Shown: positions 1 to 6,500, numbered from the stretch's first letter. The stretch is 8,669 nt of DNA from Planctomycetota bacterium (GCA_020425885.1 JAGQRA010000236.1:1-8669), one strand, 5' to 3'. Notes: generated by a model from the letters alone, not told the origin. Made by a program: numbers and translations.

Positions 1-141
1 ATGTTGCATCTGGCCCAGGCCCTCGCCTGTCTCGGGCGGGCCGACGAGGCTGCCGGTTTCATCGATGCCGCGGCGGCGGCGGGAGCCGACGCGACCCTGG
101 TCGATGCCGTTCGACGCGAAGTGATGTCGATGCGGCGCTGA
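1..141 (+). CDS. C-terminal end of a TPR-like helical-repeat protein (partial)
   Basis: Frame 1 is open from the first base to a TGA at 139-141 and gives 46 residues. The visible part has the pattern of a final tetratricopeptide-type helix pair: HLAQALACLGRADEAAGFIDAA, with alternating small and large hydrophobic residues and the typical LGR-x-DEA turn, followed by a short helix and a basic end (MSMRR). The ATG at base 1 is probably internal, because 46 residues starting in the middle of a repeat do not make a full protein. The enzyme or receptor to which the repeat belongs lies upstream, outside the window. A 41-base gap separates it from kynU, so it could belong to the same transcript. TPR membership is inferred from pattern only. 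Confidence 0.6.
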   Translation: MLHLAQALACLGRADEAAGFIDAAAAAGADATLVDAVRREVMSMRR

Positions 142-182
142 CGTGCGCCGGGCTCGGTCATCGGCTAGAACGTCTCGGCCCG

Positions 183-1382
183 ATGAGCCCAGACGCACGA
201 CTACTCCGCTACCGCGACCGTTTCCCGATCCTGCAGCGCAGCAACTACCTCATCAACAACTCGCTCGGCGCGGTTCCGGCCGCCGCGCGCGCGAGCGTCG
301 GCCGCTTCCTCGATGAATGGGAAGCGCGCGGTGTGCGCGCCTGGGGCGATGGCTGGTGGGCGCTGCAGGAGCTGGTCGCCGACGAGATCGGCACCGTCCT
401 CGGGGTCCCGGCCGGCACGGTGTCGATGCATCAGAACGTCGCCGTCGCGCTGGAGATGATCCTGTCGTGCTTCACCTTCGACGGACCTCGCGACAAGGTC
501 GTCTACTCGGCCCTCAACTTCCCGTCCGATCAATACATCTACGAGGCGCGGCAGCGCATCGGCGCGCGGTTGGTCCGGATCCCGGCCGCGGCCGACGGCC
601 TGGTGACCGATGTCGATCGGGTCGTCGCGGCGATCGATGACGAGACGCTGCTCGTGGCCATCGATCACGTCATGTTCCGCAGCTCGGCGATCGTCGACGT
701 CCGCCCGATCGTCGAACGGGCGCGCGAGGTCGGCGCGTTCGTGGTGCTCGACGTGTTCCACTCGGTCGGCGCCCTGCCGCTGCAGCTGCACGAACTCGGC
801 GTCCACGCCGCGGTCGGCGGTGCCCTGAAGTGGCTGTGCGGCGGGCCGGGTAACTGCTTCCTCTACGTTCACCCTGACGAGATCGGCCGGCTGCGACCGA
901 TGTTCACCGGCTGGGCCGCACACCGGCGTCCGTTCGAATTCTCGCCCGCCGGTCAGGACTACCGCGACGACGGCGGCCGGTTCGCGACCGGCACGCCGAA
1001 CGTGCCGGCGCTGTACTCGGGTCGCGAGGGCATCGCCGTCGTTCGCGAGGTCGGGCTGCCCGCGATCCGCGAGCGCAGTCAGCGGCTGACGGGGCTCCTC
1101 GTCGAGGAGGCCGGGCGCGCCGGGTTGGCGGTGCGTTCGCCGGTGGCCGGGCCGGCGCGCGGCGGCCACGTCGCGCTCGATGTCGACGATGGCTACGCGG
1201 TCTGCCAGGCGCTGTCCGAGCGCGAGATCGTCGTCGACTTCCGGCCCGACGCCGGTCTGCGGATCGCACCGCACTTCTACAACACCGAGGACGAGGTCGT
1301 GACCGCGGTGCGGTCGATCCGCGAGATCCTCGATGGCGGCGAACACGAGCGCTTCCTGCAGCAGGAACGGCGGCCGGGATGA
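183..1382 (+). CDS. kynU: Kynureninase (PLP-dependent, fold type I)
   Basis: Kynureninase cleaves L-kynurenine to anthranilate and L-alanine with pyridoxal phosphate in the cytoplasm. The 399-residue product has the family's usual length. Visible hallmarks are an N-terminal NSLG motif (about residues 26-29), D190-x-x-H193 in VLDVFHSVGA (the Asp that contacts the PLP ring nitrogen), the Schiff-base lysine K216 in GGALKWLCGGPGN, a GTPNVPAL segment, and near the end RGGHVALDV followed by VVDFRPDAGLRIAP, which matches the kynureninase substrate-carboxylate arginine region. These late motifs favour kynureninase over other class V aminotransferase-fold enzymes such as cysteine desulfurases. The ATG at 183 places NSLG at the normal distance from the N-terminus. 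No Shine-Dalgarno or convincing promoter is visible upstream. The stop overlaps the kynB start by four bases (ATGA), and that neighbour independently supports the assignment. Substrate preference for kynurenine versus 3-hydroxykynurenine cannot be read from sequence. Confidence 0.88.
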   Translation: MSPDARLLRYRDRFPILQRSNYLINNSLGAVPAAARASVGRFLDEWEARGVRAWGDGWWALQELVADEIGTVLGVPAGTVSMHQNVAVALEMILSCFTFDGPRDKVVYSALNFPSDQYIYEARQRIGARLVRIPAAADGLVTDVDRVVAAIDDETLLVAIDHVMFRSSAIVDVRPIVERAREVGAFVVLDVFHSVGALPLQLHELGVHAAVGGALKWLCGGPGNCFLYVHPDEIGRLRPMFTGWAAHRRPFEFSPAGQDYRDDGGRFATGTPNVPALYSGREGIAVVREVGLPAIRERSQRLTGLLVEEAGRAGLAVRSPVAGPARGGHVALDVDDGYAVCQALSEREIVVDFRPDAGLRIAPHFYNTEDEVVTAVRSIREILDGGEHERFLQQERRPG

Positions 1383-2038
1383 CGACCATGCGCATCTGGG
1401 ACATCAGCGAACCGATCGAACCACGGACGGCGCCGTTCCCCGGCGACACCCCGTTCTCGCAGGAGTGGGTGCTGCGCCAGGAGACGGGCGGATCCTGCAA
1501 CGTCAGCACGATCCGGATGTCGGTGCACGTCGGCACCCACACCGATGCGCCGCTGCACTTCGATCTCGCCGGCGCCGACATCGCTTCGGTCGATCTCGGC
1601 AGCTACATCGGCCGCTGCCGGGTCGTCGATCTGCCCGGCGAAGGTGATCCATCCCTGATCCCGGCGGCGGCGCTGACGCCAGCCCTGCTCGGGTCCGCCG
1701 AGCGCATCCTGTTCCGCACCCGCGCCGACCACGATCATCGCCGCTTCGACAAGTCCTTCACGGCCCTCGGCCCGGCAGCGGCCAAGGCGTTGGTCGATGC
1801 CGGCATCCGCCTGGTCGGCATCGACACCCCGAGCATGGATCACGCCGACGACCAGCGACTCGACGGTCATCACGTGCTGCATGCGGGCGGTGTGGCCATC
1901 CTCGAGAACATCGATCTGTCGCGTGTTCCCGCCGGTGACTACGAGCTGATCGCGCTGCCGCTGCGCATCGTCGATGGCGACAGCAGTCCGGTGCGGGCCA
2001 TCCTGCGCGAATTGCCATCGAGCCCCCCTTCGTCATGA
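1379..2038 (+). CDS. kynB: Kynurenine formamidase / cyclase-family metal hydrolase
   Basis: KynB hydrolyses N-formylkynurenine to kynurenine and formate, the step before kynureninase. The 219-residue product carries the cyclase-family metal motif HVGTHTDAPLH: H50, H54 and D56 are the expected metal ligands and H60 the expected catalytic histidine. Further ligands are H164 in DGHHVLH and E176 in AILENIDL, twelve residues apart as in known KynB proteins. The C-terminal YELIALPLRIVDGDSSPVRAIL block is also typical. It starts within the kynU stop (ATGA overlap). An ATG nine bases later (1388) is an equally workable start, because the conserved WDISEPI begins just after it. The same fold includes other amide and lactone hydrolases, but adjacency to kynU makes the formamidase role likely. 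Confidence 0.87.
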   Translation: MTTMRIWDISEPIEPRTAPFPGDTPFSQEWVLRQETGGSCNVSTIRMSVHVGTHTDAPLHFDLAGADIASVDLGSYIGRCRVVDLPGEGDPSLIPAAALTPALLGSAERILFRTRADHDHRRFDKSFTALGPAAAKALVDAGIRLVGIDTPSMDHADDQRLDGHHVLHAGGVAILENIDLSRVPAGDYELIALPLRIVDGDSSPVRAILRELPSSPPSS

Positions 2039-2439
2039 GCAAGCGACCGATCAATCCGGCCGATCTCTCCCCCCCGATCGGTTTCCAGCATGCCTGGCTC
2101 GTCGAGCACGGCGAACAGAGGACGCTCTACCTCGCCGGGCAGTGCGGCTACGACCGGGCCGGCGTGGTCGAGACGCCGGGCGATCTGGTGGCGCAGATCG
2201 ACAAGGCGCTGGCCAATATCGGCTGTGTCCTGCGCGACGCCGAGATGACGTTCGACGATGTCGTCCAGCTCAACTTCTACGTCACCAGCCGCGACGACTA
2301 CGCGATCGCCCGCAAGGAGATCGGCCGGGTCTGGCGCAGCAACTGTGGCAGGCACTTCCCGGGCATGGCCATGTTCCAGGTCGTGTCGCTGCTCGATCCG
2401 GAGGCCCGCGTCGAGATCCAGGGGATCGCCGCCCGATGA
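2035..2439 (+). CDS. RidA/YjgF/YER057c-fold protein lacking the catalytic arginine
   Basis: This is a 134-residue single-domain protein of the RidA fold, whose members form trimers and often deaminate enamine/imine intermediates. Recognisable blocks are LYLAGQCGYD (about residues 31-40), QIDKALANIG, the strand VVQLNFYVTSRDDY, and the terminal strand ARVEIQGIAA that closes RidA domains. In canonical RidA the segment before the last strand reads PAR with an essential arginine. Here it reads HFPGMAMFQV, with G110 and M111 in place of A-R. A standard 2-aminoacrylate deaminase activity is therefore doubtful. Position after kynB suggests a job linked to kynurenine catabolism. RidA-fold 2-aminomuconate deaminases occur in some kynurenine pathways, but no ring-cleavage genes are present here. 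It overlaps kynB by four bases (ATGA). Confidence 0.82.
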   Translation: MSKRPINPADLSPPIGFQHAWLVEHGEQRTLYLAGQCGYDRAGVVETPGDLVAQIDKALANIGCVLRDAEMTFDDVVQLNFYVTSRDDYAIARKEIGRVWRSNCGRHFPGMAMFQVVSLLDPEARVEIQGIAAR

Positions 2440-2789
2440 GGTCTTGCCGTCGGTCCGCGTTCGCCTTCGCGCTCACGCTGGGCGGCTGCGCCGGAGGCAT
2501 GACGCATCTCGCTGGCTTCGACGACAGCACCGGCGAGGCGGGTATCGCCGTGCTCGGCGACGGCTTCGTCCGGCTGGACGGCGAACGGGTGCCGCTCGAA
2601 GCCGCCGTGCTGACCTTGCGACAGCGCGTGCGGGTCATGGACGAGGAGGAGCTGTCTGGCTTCGTCGTGAAGATCGCAGCCGACCCGGTCGGTGAGGAAG
2701 CCGCGGTATCGGAACGGATCTCGGCCGGCGTGAATCGGCTGATGTCCGAGTTGCAGATCATGGGCGTGCTCTGGGTCCGCTACCTGTGA
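2436..2789 (+). CDS. Small lipoprotein with ExbD/TolR-like periplasmic domain
   Basis: The product is 117 residues long. It opens with basic residues (MRSCRR), then a short hydrophobic stretch and a lipobox-like LGGC with C18 as the probable lipidated cysteine, so about 100 residues would sit outside the cytoplasm as a lipoprotein. The mature part has the order strand-turn (GDGFVRLDGERVPLEAAVLTL), helix, strand (FVVKIAADP), helix (ERISAGVNRLMSELQIMG) and strand (VLWVRYL). This resembles the periplasmic domain of ExbD/TolR proteins (dG-x-(I/V)-x-L-(D/N)-G-x-x-(V/L), v-(V/I)-I-x-A-D, then Gi-x-x-V). The usual ExbD transmembrane helix with its aspartate is absent, and no ExbB/TolQ partner is seen. 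The start overlaps the preceding stop by four bases. The gene is well supported; the ExbD relation is inferred from pattern. Confidence 0.7.
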   Translation: MRSCRRSAFAFALTLGGCAGGMTHLAGFDDSTGEAGIAVLGDGFVRLDGERVPLEAAVLTLRQRVRVMDEEELSGFVVKIAADPVGEEAAVSERISAGVNRLMSELQIMGVLWVRYL

Positions 2790-3490
2790 CGACACCACTG
2801 CTGCGTGACGCCTCGCCCCCCGACCTCGTCGTCTTCGACGTCGACGGCACCCTGCATGACACCTTCAGGTGGTGGGCGCCGGTCATCCGCGCCGGCCTGC
2901 GCCGATTCGCCGAACGGGAGGGCATCGAGGTCGCCATGCCGAGCGATGCCGAGGCCGAGGCCGTCGTCGGCATGCGAGATGCCGGCGTGTGGGCGCCGTT
3001 CCTGCCCGACGCGCACAAGCATCGCTGGCTCGATCTCCGTGCGGTCGTGCTGCCGATGGAGGTCGCCGAGATCAGCTCCGGCACGGACTATCTGTTCGCC
3101 GGCGTGCGCGAGCTGTTGCCACACCTTAGGGCCTCCGGCGTCAAGGTCGCGCTGGCGAGCAACTGCCGCAGCACCTACATGGGGGCGATGATGGCGGGCC
3201 AGGGACTCGCCGCGCTCAGCGACTTCCAGTTCTGCCTCGACTCTCCCGGGGTCGGCAGCAAGACCGACATGCTGGCCCGGGCCAGGGAGGCTGCCGGTGC
3301 GCAGCGTGTGGTCATGGTCGGTGATCGCGAGCCCGACCACGAGGCCGCGTCGGCGCACGGGTGGCCCTTCGTATGGCGTCGTAGTCACCGCTGCAGCATC
3401 GCCTCAGCGGACCTCGTCTGGGACGGGGATCCGGCCCGGCTGCTTGCCGGCCTGAGCCTGCCGCCCATGACCGGCAGGGCCACGCTATGA
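2786..3490 (+). CDS. HAD-superfamily hydrolase (phosphatase-like)
   Basis: The 234-residue product has the four haloacid-dehalogenase motifs. Motif I is VVFDVDGTLHDT with nucleophile D18 and acid/base D20. Motif II is S125 in VALASNCRS, motif III is K159 in GSKTDML, and motif IV is VGDREPDHEAA with D180 and D184 for magnesium. The helical stretch between motifs I and II fits a C1-type cap, as in phosphoglycolate phosphatase and beta-phosphoglucomutase relatives. Family knowledge points to phosphate-ester hydrolysis on a small metabolite; the substrate cannot be told. The start is GTG at 2786, overlapping the lipoprotein stop (GTGA), and no better start exists before motif I. It ends the five-gene coupled run, and a role in the kynurenine steps is not evident. 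Confidence 0.85.
   Translation: MTTPLLRDASPPDLVVFDVDGTLHDTFRWWAPVIRAGLRRFAEREGIEVAMPSDAEAEAVVGMRDAGVWAPFLPDAHKHRWLDLRAVVLPMEVAEISSGTDYLFAGVRELLPHLRASGVKVALASNCRSTYMGAMMAGQGLAALSDFQFCLDSPGVGSKTDMLARAREAAGAQRVVMVGDREPDHEAASAHGWPFVWRRSHRCSIASADLVWDGDPARLLAGLSLPPMTGRATL
3457..3478 (+). other. GC-rich inverted repeat at the 3' end of the HAD gene
   Basis: CCTGCCG (3457-3463) and CGGCAGG (3472-3478) are perfect reverse complements around an 8-base spacer, just inside the end of the HAD reading frame. The hairpin could act in transcript 3'-end formation, since the next gene is 80 bases away with its own ribosome site. No U-rich tract follows, so it is not a standard intrinsic terminator. Repeats of this size also arise by chance in GC-rich coding DNA. 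Confidence 0.2.
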
Positions 3491-3570
3491 TGCGGAGGGT
3501 TCGAAAATAGATGCGAGCGCGTCCGTAGCCGCCGCTCCTCCTGCCCGATCCGTCCCCGAGGCAACTCCCT

Positions 3571-3999
3571 GTGTTCCCCCCATCGAACATGCTCATGGAA
3601 CTGGTCCTCATCGTCATCTTCATCTCGGTCTTCGCCATCGTGATGTCGGTGGCGACGCAGCGCCAGAAGCGGCTCGCCGCGCACACGCGCATGCTCGAGG
3701 AGGCGCTCAAGAATCCGGCGATCGACCGCGCGACCCTGGAGAATCTCACCTTTCAGCTGACCGGAAGGCGCCCGTTGCGGTCGCAGCCGACCAGCGGCAC
3801 GGCGATGGCCTGGATCCTGGCCCTGGGCTGGCTGGCATTGTTCACCGGCATCGGCCTGTTGATCGCCGCGGAGAACTACTCGAGATCCTACGGCAGTGAC
3901 GATCTCGGCATCGCCGCCTGGGTCACAGGCCTGATCGGGTTCGGCTTGGTCACCTATCCTTTCGCGTTGCGCGAACTCGAGTCGCGCCGCGCCGCCTGA
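3571..3999 (+). CDS. Small three-helix membrane protein, first of a tandem pair
   Basis: I recognise no named family. The 142-residue product has three predicted transmembrane segments: about residues 9-27 (LVLIVIFISVFAIVMS), 78-97 (MAWILALGWLALFTGIGLLI) and 112-130 (AAWVTGLIGFGLVTYPFAL). After helix 1 lies a charged amphipathic stretch with the motif EEALKNPAIDRATLENL (A45 to D52 is the core), and the protein ends with RELESRR. The next gene has the same plan and motifs. GTG at 3571 is preferred because a GAGG lies nine bases upstream (3558-3561). ATG at 3589 or 3595 would remove only the first six or eight residues and cannot be excluded. The 80 bases upstream of this start hold no gene. 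The short cytoplasmic-looking loop suggests a structural or regulatory membrane protein rather than an enzyme, but function is unknown. Confidence 0.75.
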   Translation: MFPPSNMLMELVLIVIFISVFAIVMSVATQRQKRLAAHTRMLEEALKNPAIDRATLENLTFQLTGRRPLRSQPTSGTAMAWILALGWLALFTGIGLLIAAENYSRSYGSDDLGIAAWVTGLIGFGLVTYPFALRELESRRAA

Positions 4000-4010
4000 C
4001 GGGAGCTCGC

Positions 4011-4463
4011 ATGGCAGCCGAAGAGAACGTCGCGATCGTGGCCGTGGTGCTCGGCACCGGTGGCTTGATCGCCATGTGGAGCGTGTATCTGAGCAAGCGT
4101 CACGCGATCAGTGCAGCCCGCCTCGACCTGATGCAGAAGGCGCTCGAGAACCCGACCATCGACGAACGCACCAAGGGCGAACTGGTGAGGCTGCTGGCGG
4201 AGGAGCAACGATTGGCGCGGCGGTCGGTGTTCGAGCAGTTCGGCGGCGTGCTCAATGTCGCCCGCTTCGCGCTCCTGGCCGTCGGCTGGGTGACCTTCCT
4301 GCTCTGCGGTGGCCTGATGCTGATGTGCTGGCTCGGGATGTGGCAAGGCATGCCGATGGAGCCGATCGTGGTCTTCGGCATTCTCGGCTTCATCGCCATG
4401 ACGATGCCCGCGGCGATGCGCGAGTTGATGCGCCGCGAGCGCGCCGTGCAGACCAAGCAGTGA
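4011..4463 (+). CDS. Small three-helix membrane protein, second of a tandem pair
   Basis: This 150-residue protein has hydrophobic segments at about residues 7-26 (VAIVAVVLGTGGLIAMWSVY), 83-107 (FALLAVGWVTFLLCGGLML) and 115-133 (IVVFGILGFIAMTMPAAM). A soluble loop after helix 1 carries QKALENPTIDERTKGEL, with A44-L-E-N-P-T-I-D51 aligning to A45-D52 of the upstream protein. Both proteins also share a GW in helix 2 and a terminal RELxxR (here AMRELMRRE). The similarity, order and 11-base spacing point to an old tandem duplication and probably a heteromeric pair. A GGGAG Shine-Dalgarno (4001-4005) sits five bases before the ATG, unusually good for this window. I do not recognise the family and infer only a membrane location. 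Confidence 0.78.
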   Translation: MAAEENVAIVAVVLGTGGLIAMWSVYLSKRHAISAARLDLMQKALENPTIDERTKGELVRLLAEEQRLARRSVFEQFGGVLNVARFALLAVGWVTFLLCGGLMLMCWLGMWQGMPMEPIVVFGILGFIAMTMPAAMRELMRRERAVQTKQ

Positions 4464-4518
4464 AGAAGCCGGTGCGGCCGGTTGTCCAGAGCGACCTCGA
4501 CAGCTTCACTTGCCGGCC

Positions 4519-5082
4519 ATGTTGCCGACCAACGCCGAACTCGAGAGCCGGGTCGCCGAGCTGTTCGCCATGTGGCGGGTCGGTGAGCGGGCCATCGAGG
4601 TCAGGTGGAACGAGCGGTTGTCGACCAGTGCCGGTCGGGCGTTCGTCCGGCGCGGACGCATCGAGCTCAACCCCGGGCTGCTCGCAGCCCACTCCGATCA
4701 GATCCCGGTGGTGCTGACGCACGAGGCGGCGCACGTCGCCGCCTGGCGGCTGTTCGGCCCGGCGGCCGAATCGCATGGCCGGCAATGGCGGGCGCTCATG
4801 CGGCTCGCCGGCCTGCCGCCGGCGGTGACCCACGACCTGCCCGTCGAACGGAAGCCGGGTCACCGGCGTCGCCGCTACCTCTACCTCCGCGTCTGCGATG
4901 GCTGTGGCGAGCGCGCGATCCTGGCCGCGGTGCGCTACGGTCGGTGTCACGGCTGCTCCCGCCGCGACAGCTACCTCGTGCTGCGGGCGCCGGCGACCGC
5001 GGCGGGGCGGGCCGCCCTCGAACGGATGTCACACGCCTCGGTGCGTGAGCGGTGTGCCGGTTCCATAATGGGCGATCCCTGA
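4519..5082 (+). CDS. SprT-like zinc metallopeptidase domain protein
   Basis: The 187-residue product carries H68-E-A-A-H72 in LTHEAAHVAAW, with a third histidine H86 in SHGRQW. Together these form the SprT/Spartan metallopeptidase pattern (HExxH, then HG-x-x-(W/F)). The C-terminal part holds a zinc ribbon, C126-x-x-C129 and C143-x-x-C146, also typical of SprT-like proteins. Known eukaryotic relatives (Spartan) degrade DNA-crosslinked proteins; the role of bacterial SprT-like proteins is poorly known. ATG at 4519 is chosen over an in-frame TTG at 4510, which would add only three residues. Neither has a Shine-Dalgarno. A 55-base gap separates it from the membrane pair. The tail after the ribbon (about 35 residues) is not recognisable. 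Confidence 0.82.
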   Translation: MLPTNAELESRVAELFAMWRVGERAIEVRWNERLSTSAGRAFVRRGRIELNPGLLAAHSDQIPVVLTHEAAHVAAWRLFGPAAESHGRQWRALMRLAGLPPAVTHDLPVERKPGHRRRRYLYLRVCDGCGERAILAAVRYGRCHGCSRRDSYLVLRAPATAAGRAALERMSHASVRERCAGSIMGDP

Positions 5083-5116
5083 GCGCGGCCGATCCTCGGC
5101 GGCGACCCCGACACCC

Positions 5117-6022
5117 TTGAATCCGAACGACGACATCTTCGAAGCGATCGTGCGCCTGCGCCGCGGGGGTGTTCCGGCGGCGCTCGCCACCATCGTCGGG
5201 ACCCGTGGCTCGACCCCGGGACGGACGACGATGCGACTGCTGGTGCTCGACGACGGCACGTTTCTGGGCACCGTCGGTGGCGGCTGTCTCGAGGCCGAGG
5301 TCTACGACACGGCGATGCAGGTGATCGCCGATGAACAGCCACGGTCGCTGCAGTTCAGACTCACTGAACAGGATTCCCCCGACAGCGGCCTCATGTGTGG
5401 CGGCGAGGTGACCATCTTCGTGGAACCGATCACGACTCCATGTCTCTGGATCTTCGGCGGCGGTCACATCAGCAAGGCGCTGTGTCAGGTCGCGGCGATC
5501 GCCGGCTTCCGCACCACGGTCGTCGACGACCGCCCCGACTTCACCGCGGCCGGGCGCTTTCCCGAGGCCCACGACACCGTCTGCGCGCAATTCCCCGAGG
5601 CCGTGGCGCAGATGCCGATCCGGCAGAACAGCTATGCCGTCGTGGTCACGCGCGGCCATCGTGAAGACGGCGTCGTGCTCGAGGCCCTGGCTCGACGCTA
5701 CGCGGCCGGCGATCGGCTGCGGTTCCTCGGCATGATCGGCAGCCGGACCAAGCGGGCCCTGCTGTGGAAGCACCTGCTCGGTGTCGGTGCGACCGAGGAG
5801 TTCCTGGCATCCGTGCGCACTCCGATGGGCGCCTACCTCGGCGGCAAGAGCCACGAGGAGATCGCCGTGTCGGTCATAGCCGAGCTGATCTCGGTGCGGC
5901 GCCTCGGCCGCGACCTCGCCGCCGGCTGGGACGCCAGGCCGAGGAAGGAAGGCGGTGGTGTCGAGGGGGTGCGTGAGCTATCCCTCGATCCTGATCCCAC
6001 AACCCAAGGAAGGCAGTCATGA
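5117..6022 (+). CDS. XdhC/CoxI-family molybdenum cofactor insertion protein
   Basis: XdhC-type proteins bind, protect and help insert molybdenum cofactor into xanthine-dehydrogenase-family hydroxylases. The 301-residue product has the two family domains. The N-terminal XdhC_CoxI domain shows TRGSTPGRTTMRLL (G31-S-T-P34), LGTVGGGCLEAEV and LMCGGEVTIFVEP. The C-terminal Rossmann domain shows IFGGGHISKAL (G114-G-G-H117), VVDDRPDF (from V135), VVVTRGH and GMIGSRTK, then a PMGAYLGGKSHEEIAVSVIAEL block. The start is TTG at 5117: the conserved region begins at once (DDIFEAIVRLRRG), there is no upstream in-frame ATG or GTG since the previous gene, and the next ATG would delete the GSTP motif. No molybdenum hydroxylase is in the window. 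Its stop overlaps the dps start by four bases. The last 30 residues are unconserved-looking. Confidence 0.87.
   Translation: MNPNDDIFEAIVRLRRGGVPAALATIVGTRGSTPGRTTMRLLVLDDGTFLGTVGGGCLEAEVYDTAMQVIADEQPRSLQFRLTEQDSPDSGLMCGGEVTIFVEPITTPCLWIFGGGHISKALCQVAAIAGFRTTVVDDRPDFTAAGRFPEAHDTVCAQFPEAVAQMPIRQNSYAVVVTRGHREDGVVLEALARRYAAGDRLRFLGMIGSRTKRALLWKHLLGVGATEEFLASVRTPMGAYLGGKSHEEIAVSVIAELISVRRLGRDLAAGWDARPRKEGGGVEGVRELSLDPDPTTQGRQS
6006..6013 (+). promoter_or_regulatory. Strong Shine-Dalgarno of dps
   Basis: AAGGAAGG ends five bases before the dps ATG. It lies inside the last codons of the XdhC-like gene. Most genes in this window have no such site, so dps is probably translated efficiently and not only by coupling to the upstream gene. 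Confidence 0.6.
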
Positions 6023-6492
6023 AGAACTCACCGAGTCAGCTCCCCGCGGAGGTGCGCAAGTCGATCTGCGATGCGTTGCGCGGCGTCCTCACCGACGGCA
6101 TCGATCTCCACTCGCAGATCAAGGTCGCTCACTGGAACATCAAGGGGCCGCAGTTCGCTGCCCTGCACCCACTGTTCGACTCCTTCGCCACCGACCTCGC
6201 GGTGCACAACGACACCATCGCCGAGCGCATCCTGACCCTGGGTGGGCTCGCGGTCGGCACCGCGCGACACGTCGCTTCGACCTCGCGCCTCGCCGACTAC
6301 CCGCAGGATGTGACCAAGGATCTGGAGCACGTCCGCCTGCTGTCCGAGCGCATCGGGACCTATCTGGTCGGGGTCCGCGCGGCCCGCGACCTGGCCGCGG
6401 AGCACAAGGACGATGACACCGTCGATGCGTTGACCGCGATCGCGGTCCTGTTCGAGAAGCACGCCTGGTTCCTGCACGCGACCTTGGAGTGA
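6019..6492 (+). CDS. dps: Dps-type mini-ferritin
   Basis: Dps proteins form 12-subunit cages that oxidise Fe(II) with hydrogen peroxide and store the iron, protecting DNA from hydroxyl radicals. The 157-residue product has the full inter-subunit ferroxidase set: H38 in VAHWNIKGP, H50 and D54 in ALHPLFDSF, and D65 and E69 in HNDTIAERI. W39 is the conserved tryptophan. LFEKHAWFLHATLE closes the last helix as in the family. The N-terminal tail before helix 1 is short, with few lysines, so tail-mediated DNA binding as in E. coli Dps is not obvious. The ATG overlaps the stop of the XdhC-like gene. Pairing of a peroxide-consuming protein with a maturation factor for enzymes that can make peroxide is plausible but inferred. 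Confidence 0.92.
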   Translation: MKNSPSQLPAEVRKSICDALRGVLTDGIDLHSQIKVAHWNIKGPQFAALHPLFDSFATDLAVHNDTIAERILTLGGLAVGTARHVASTSRLADYPQDVTKDLEHVRLLSERIGTYLVGVRAARDLAAEHKDDDTVDALTAIAVLFEKHAWFLHATLE

Positions 6493-6500
6493 AGGTCGGA

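Noticed and set aside
166..171. TAGAAC as a -10 for kynU
   Set aside because: No -35-like sequence at suitable spacing; such hexamers are expected by chance.
201..1346. Long open frame on the - strand opposite kynU (381 residues)
   Set aside because: It lies fully opposite a gene with intact catalytic motifs. Its composition (Arg/Asp/His-rich, no recognisable motif) is what GC-rich codon bias produces on the other strand.
183..3490. Reading the five-gene run as a new defence or toxin-antitoxin system
   Set aside because: kynU and kynB have clear metabolic motifs, and none of the other three genes carries nuclease, NTPase or toxin features.
3486..3491. TATGAT resembling a -10 box before the membrane-protein pair
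   Set aside because: No acceptable -35 lies 16-18 bases upstream, and it overlaps the end of the HAD gene.
4796..5854. Long - strand open frame opposite the SprT-like and XdhC-like genes
   Set aside because: It spans two well-supported + strand genes and has no motif of its own, so it is a shadow of high-GC third positions.
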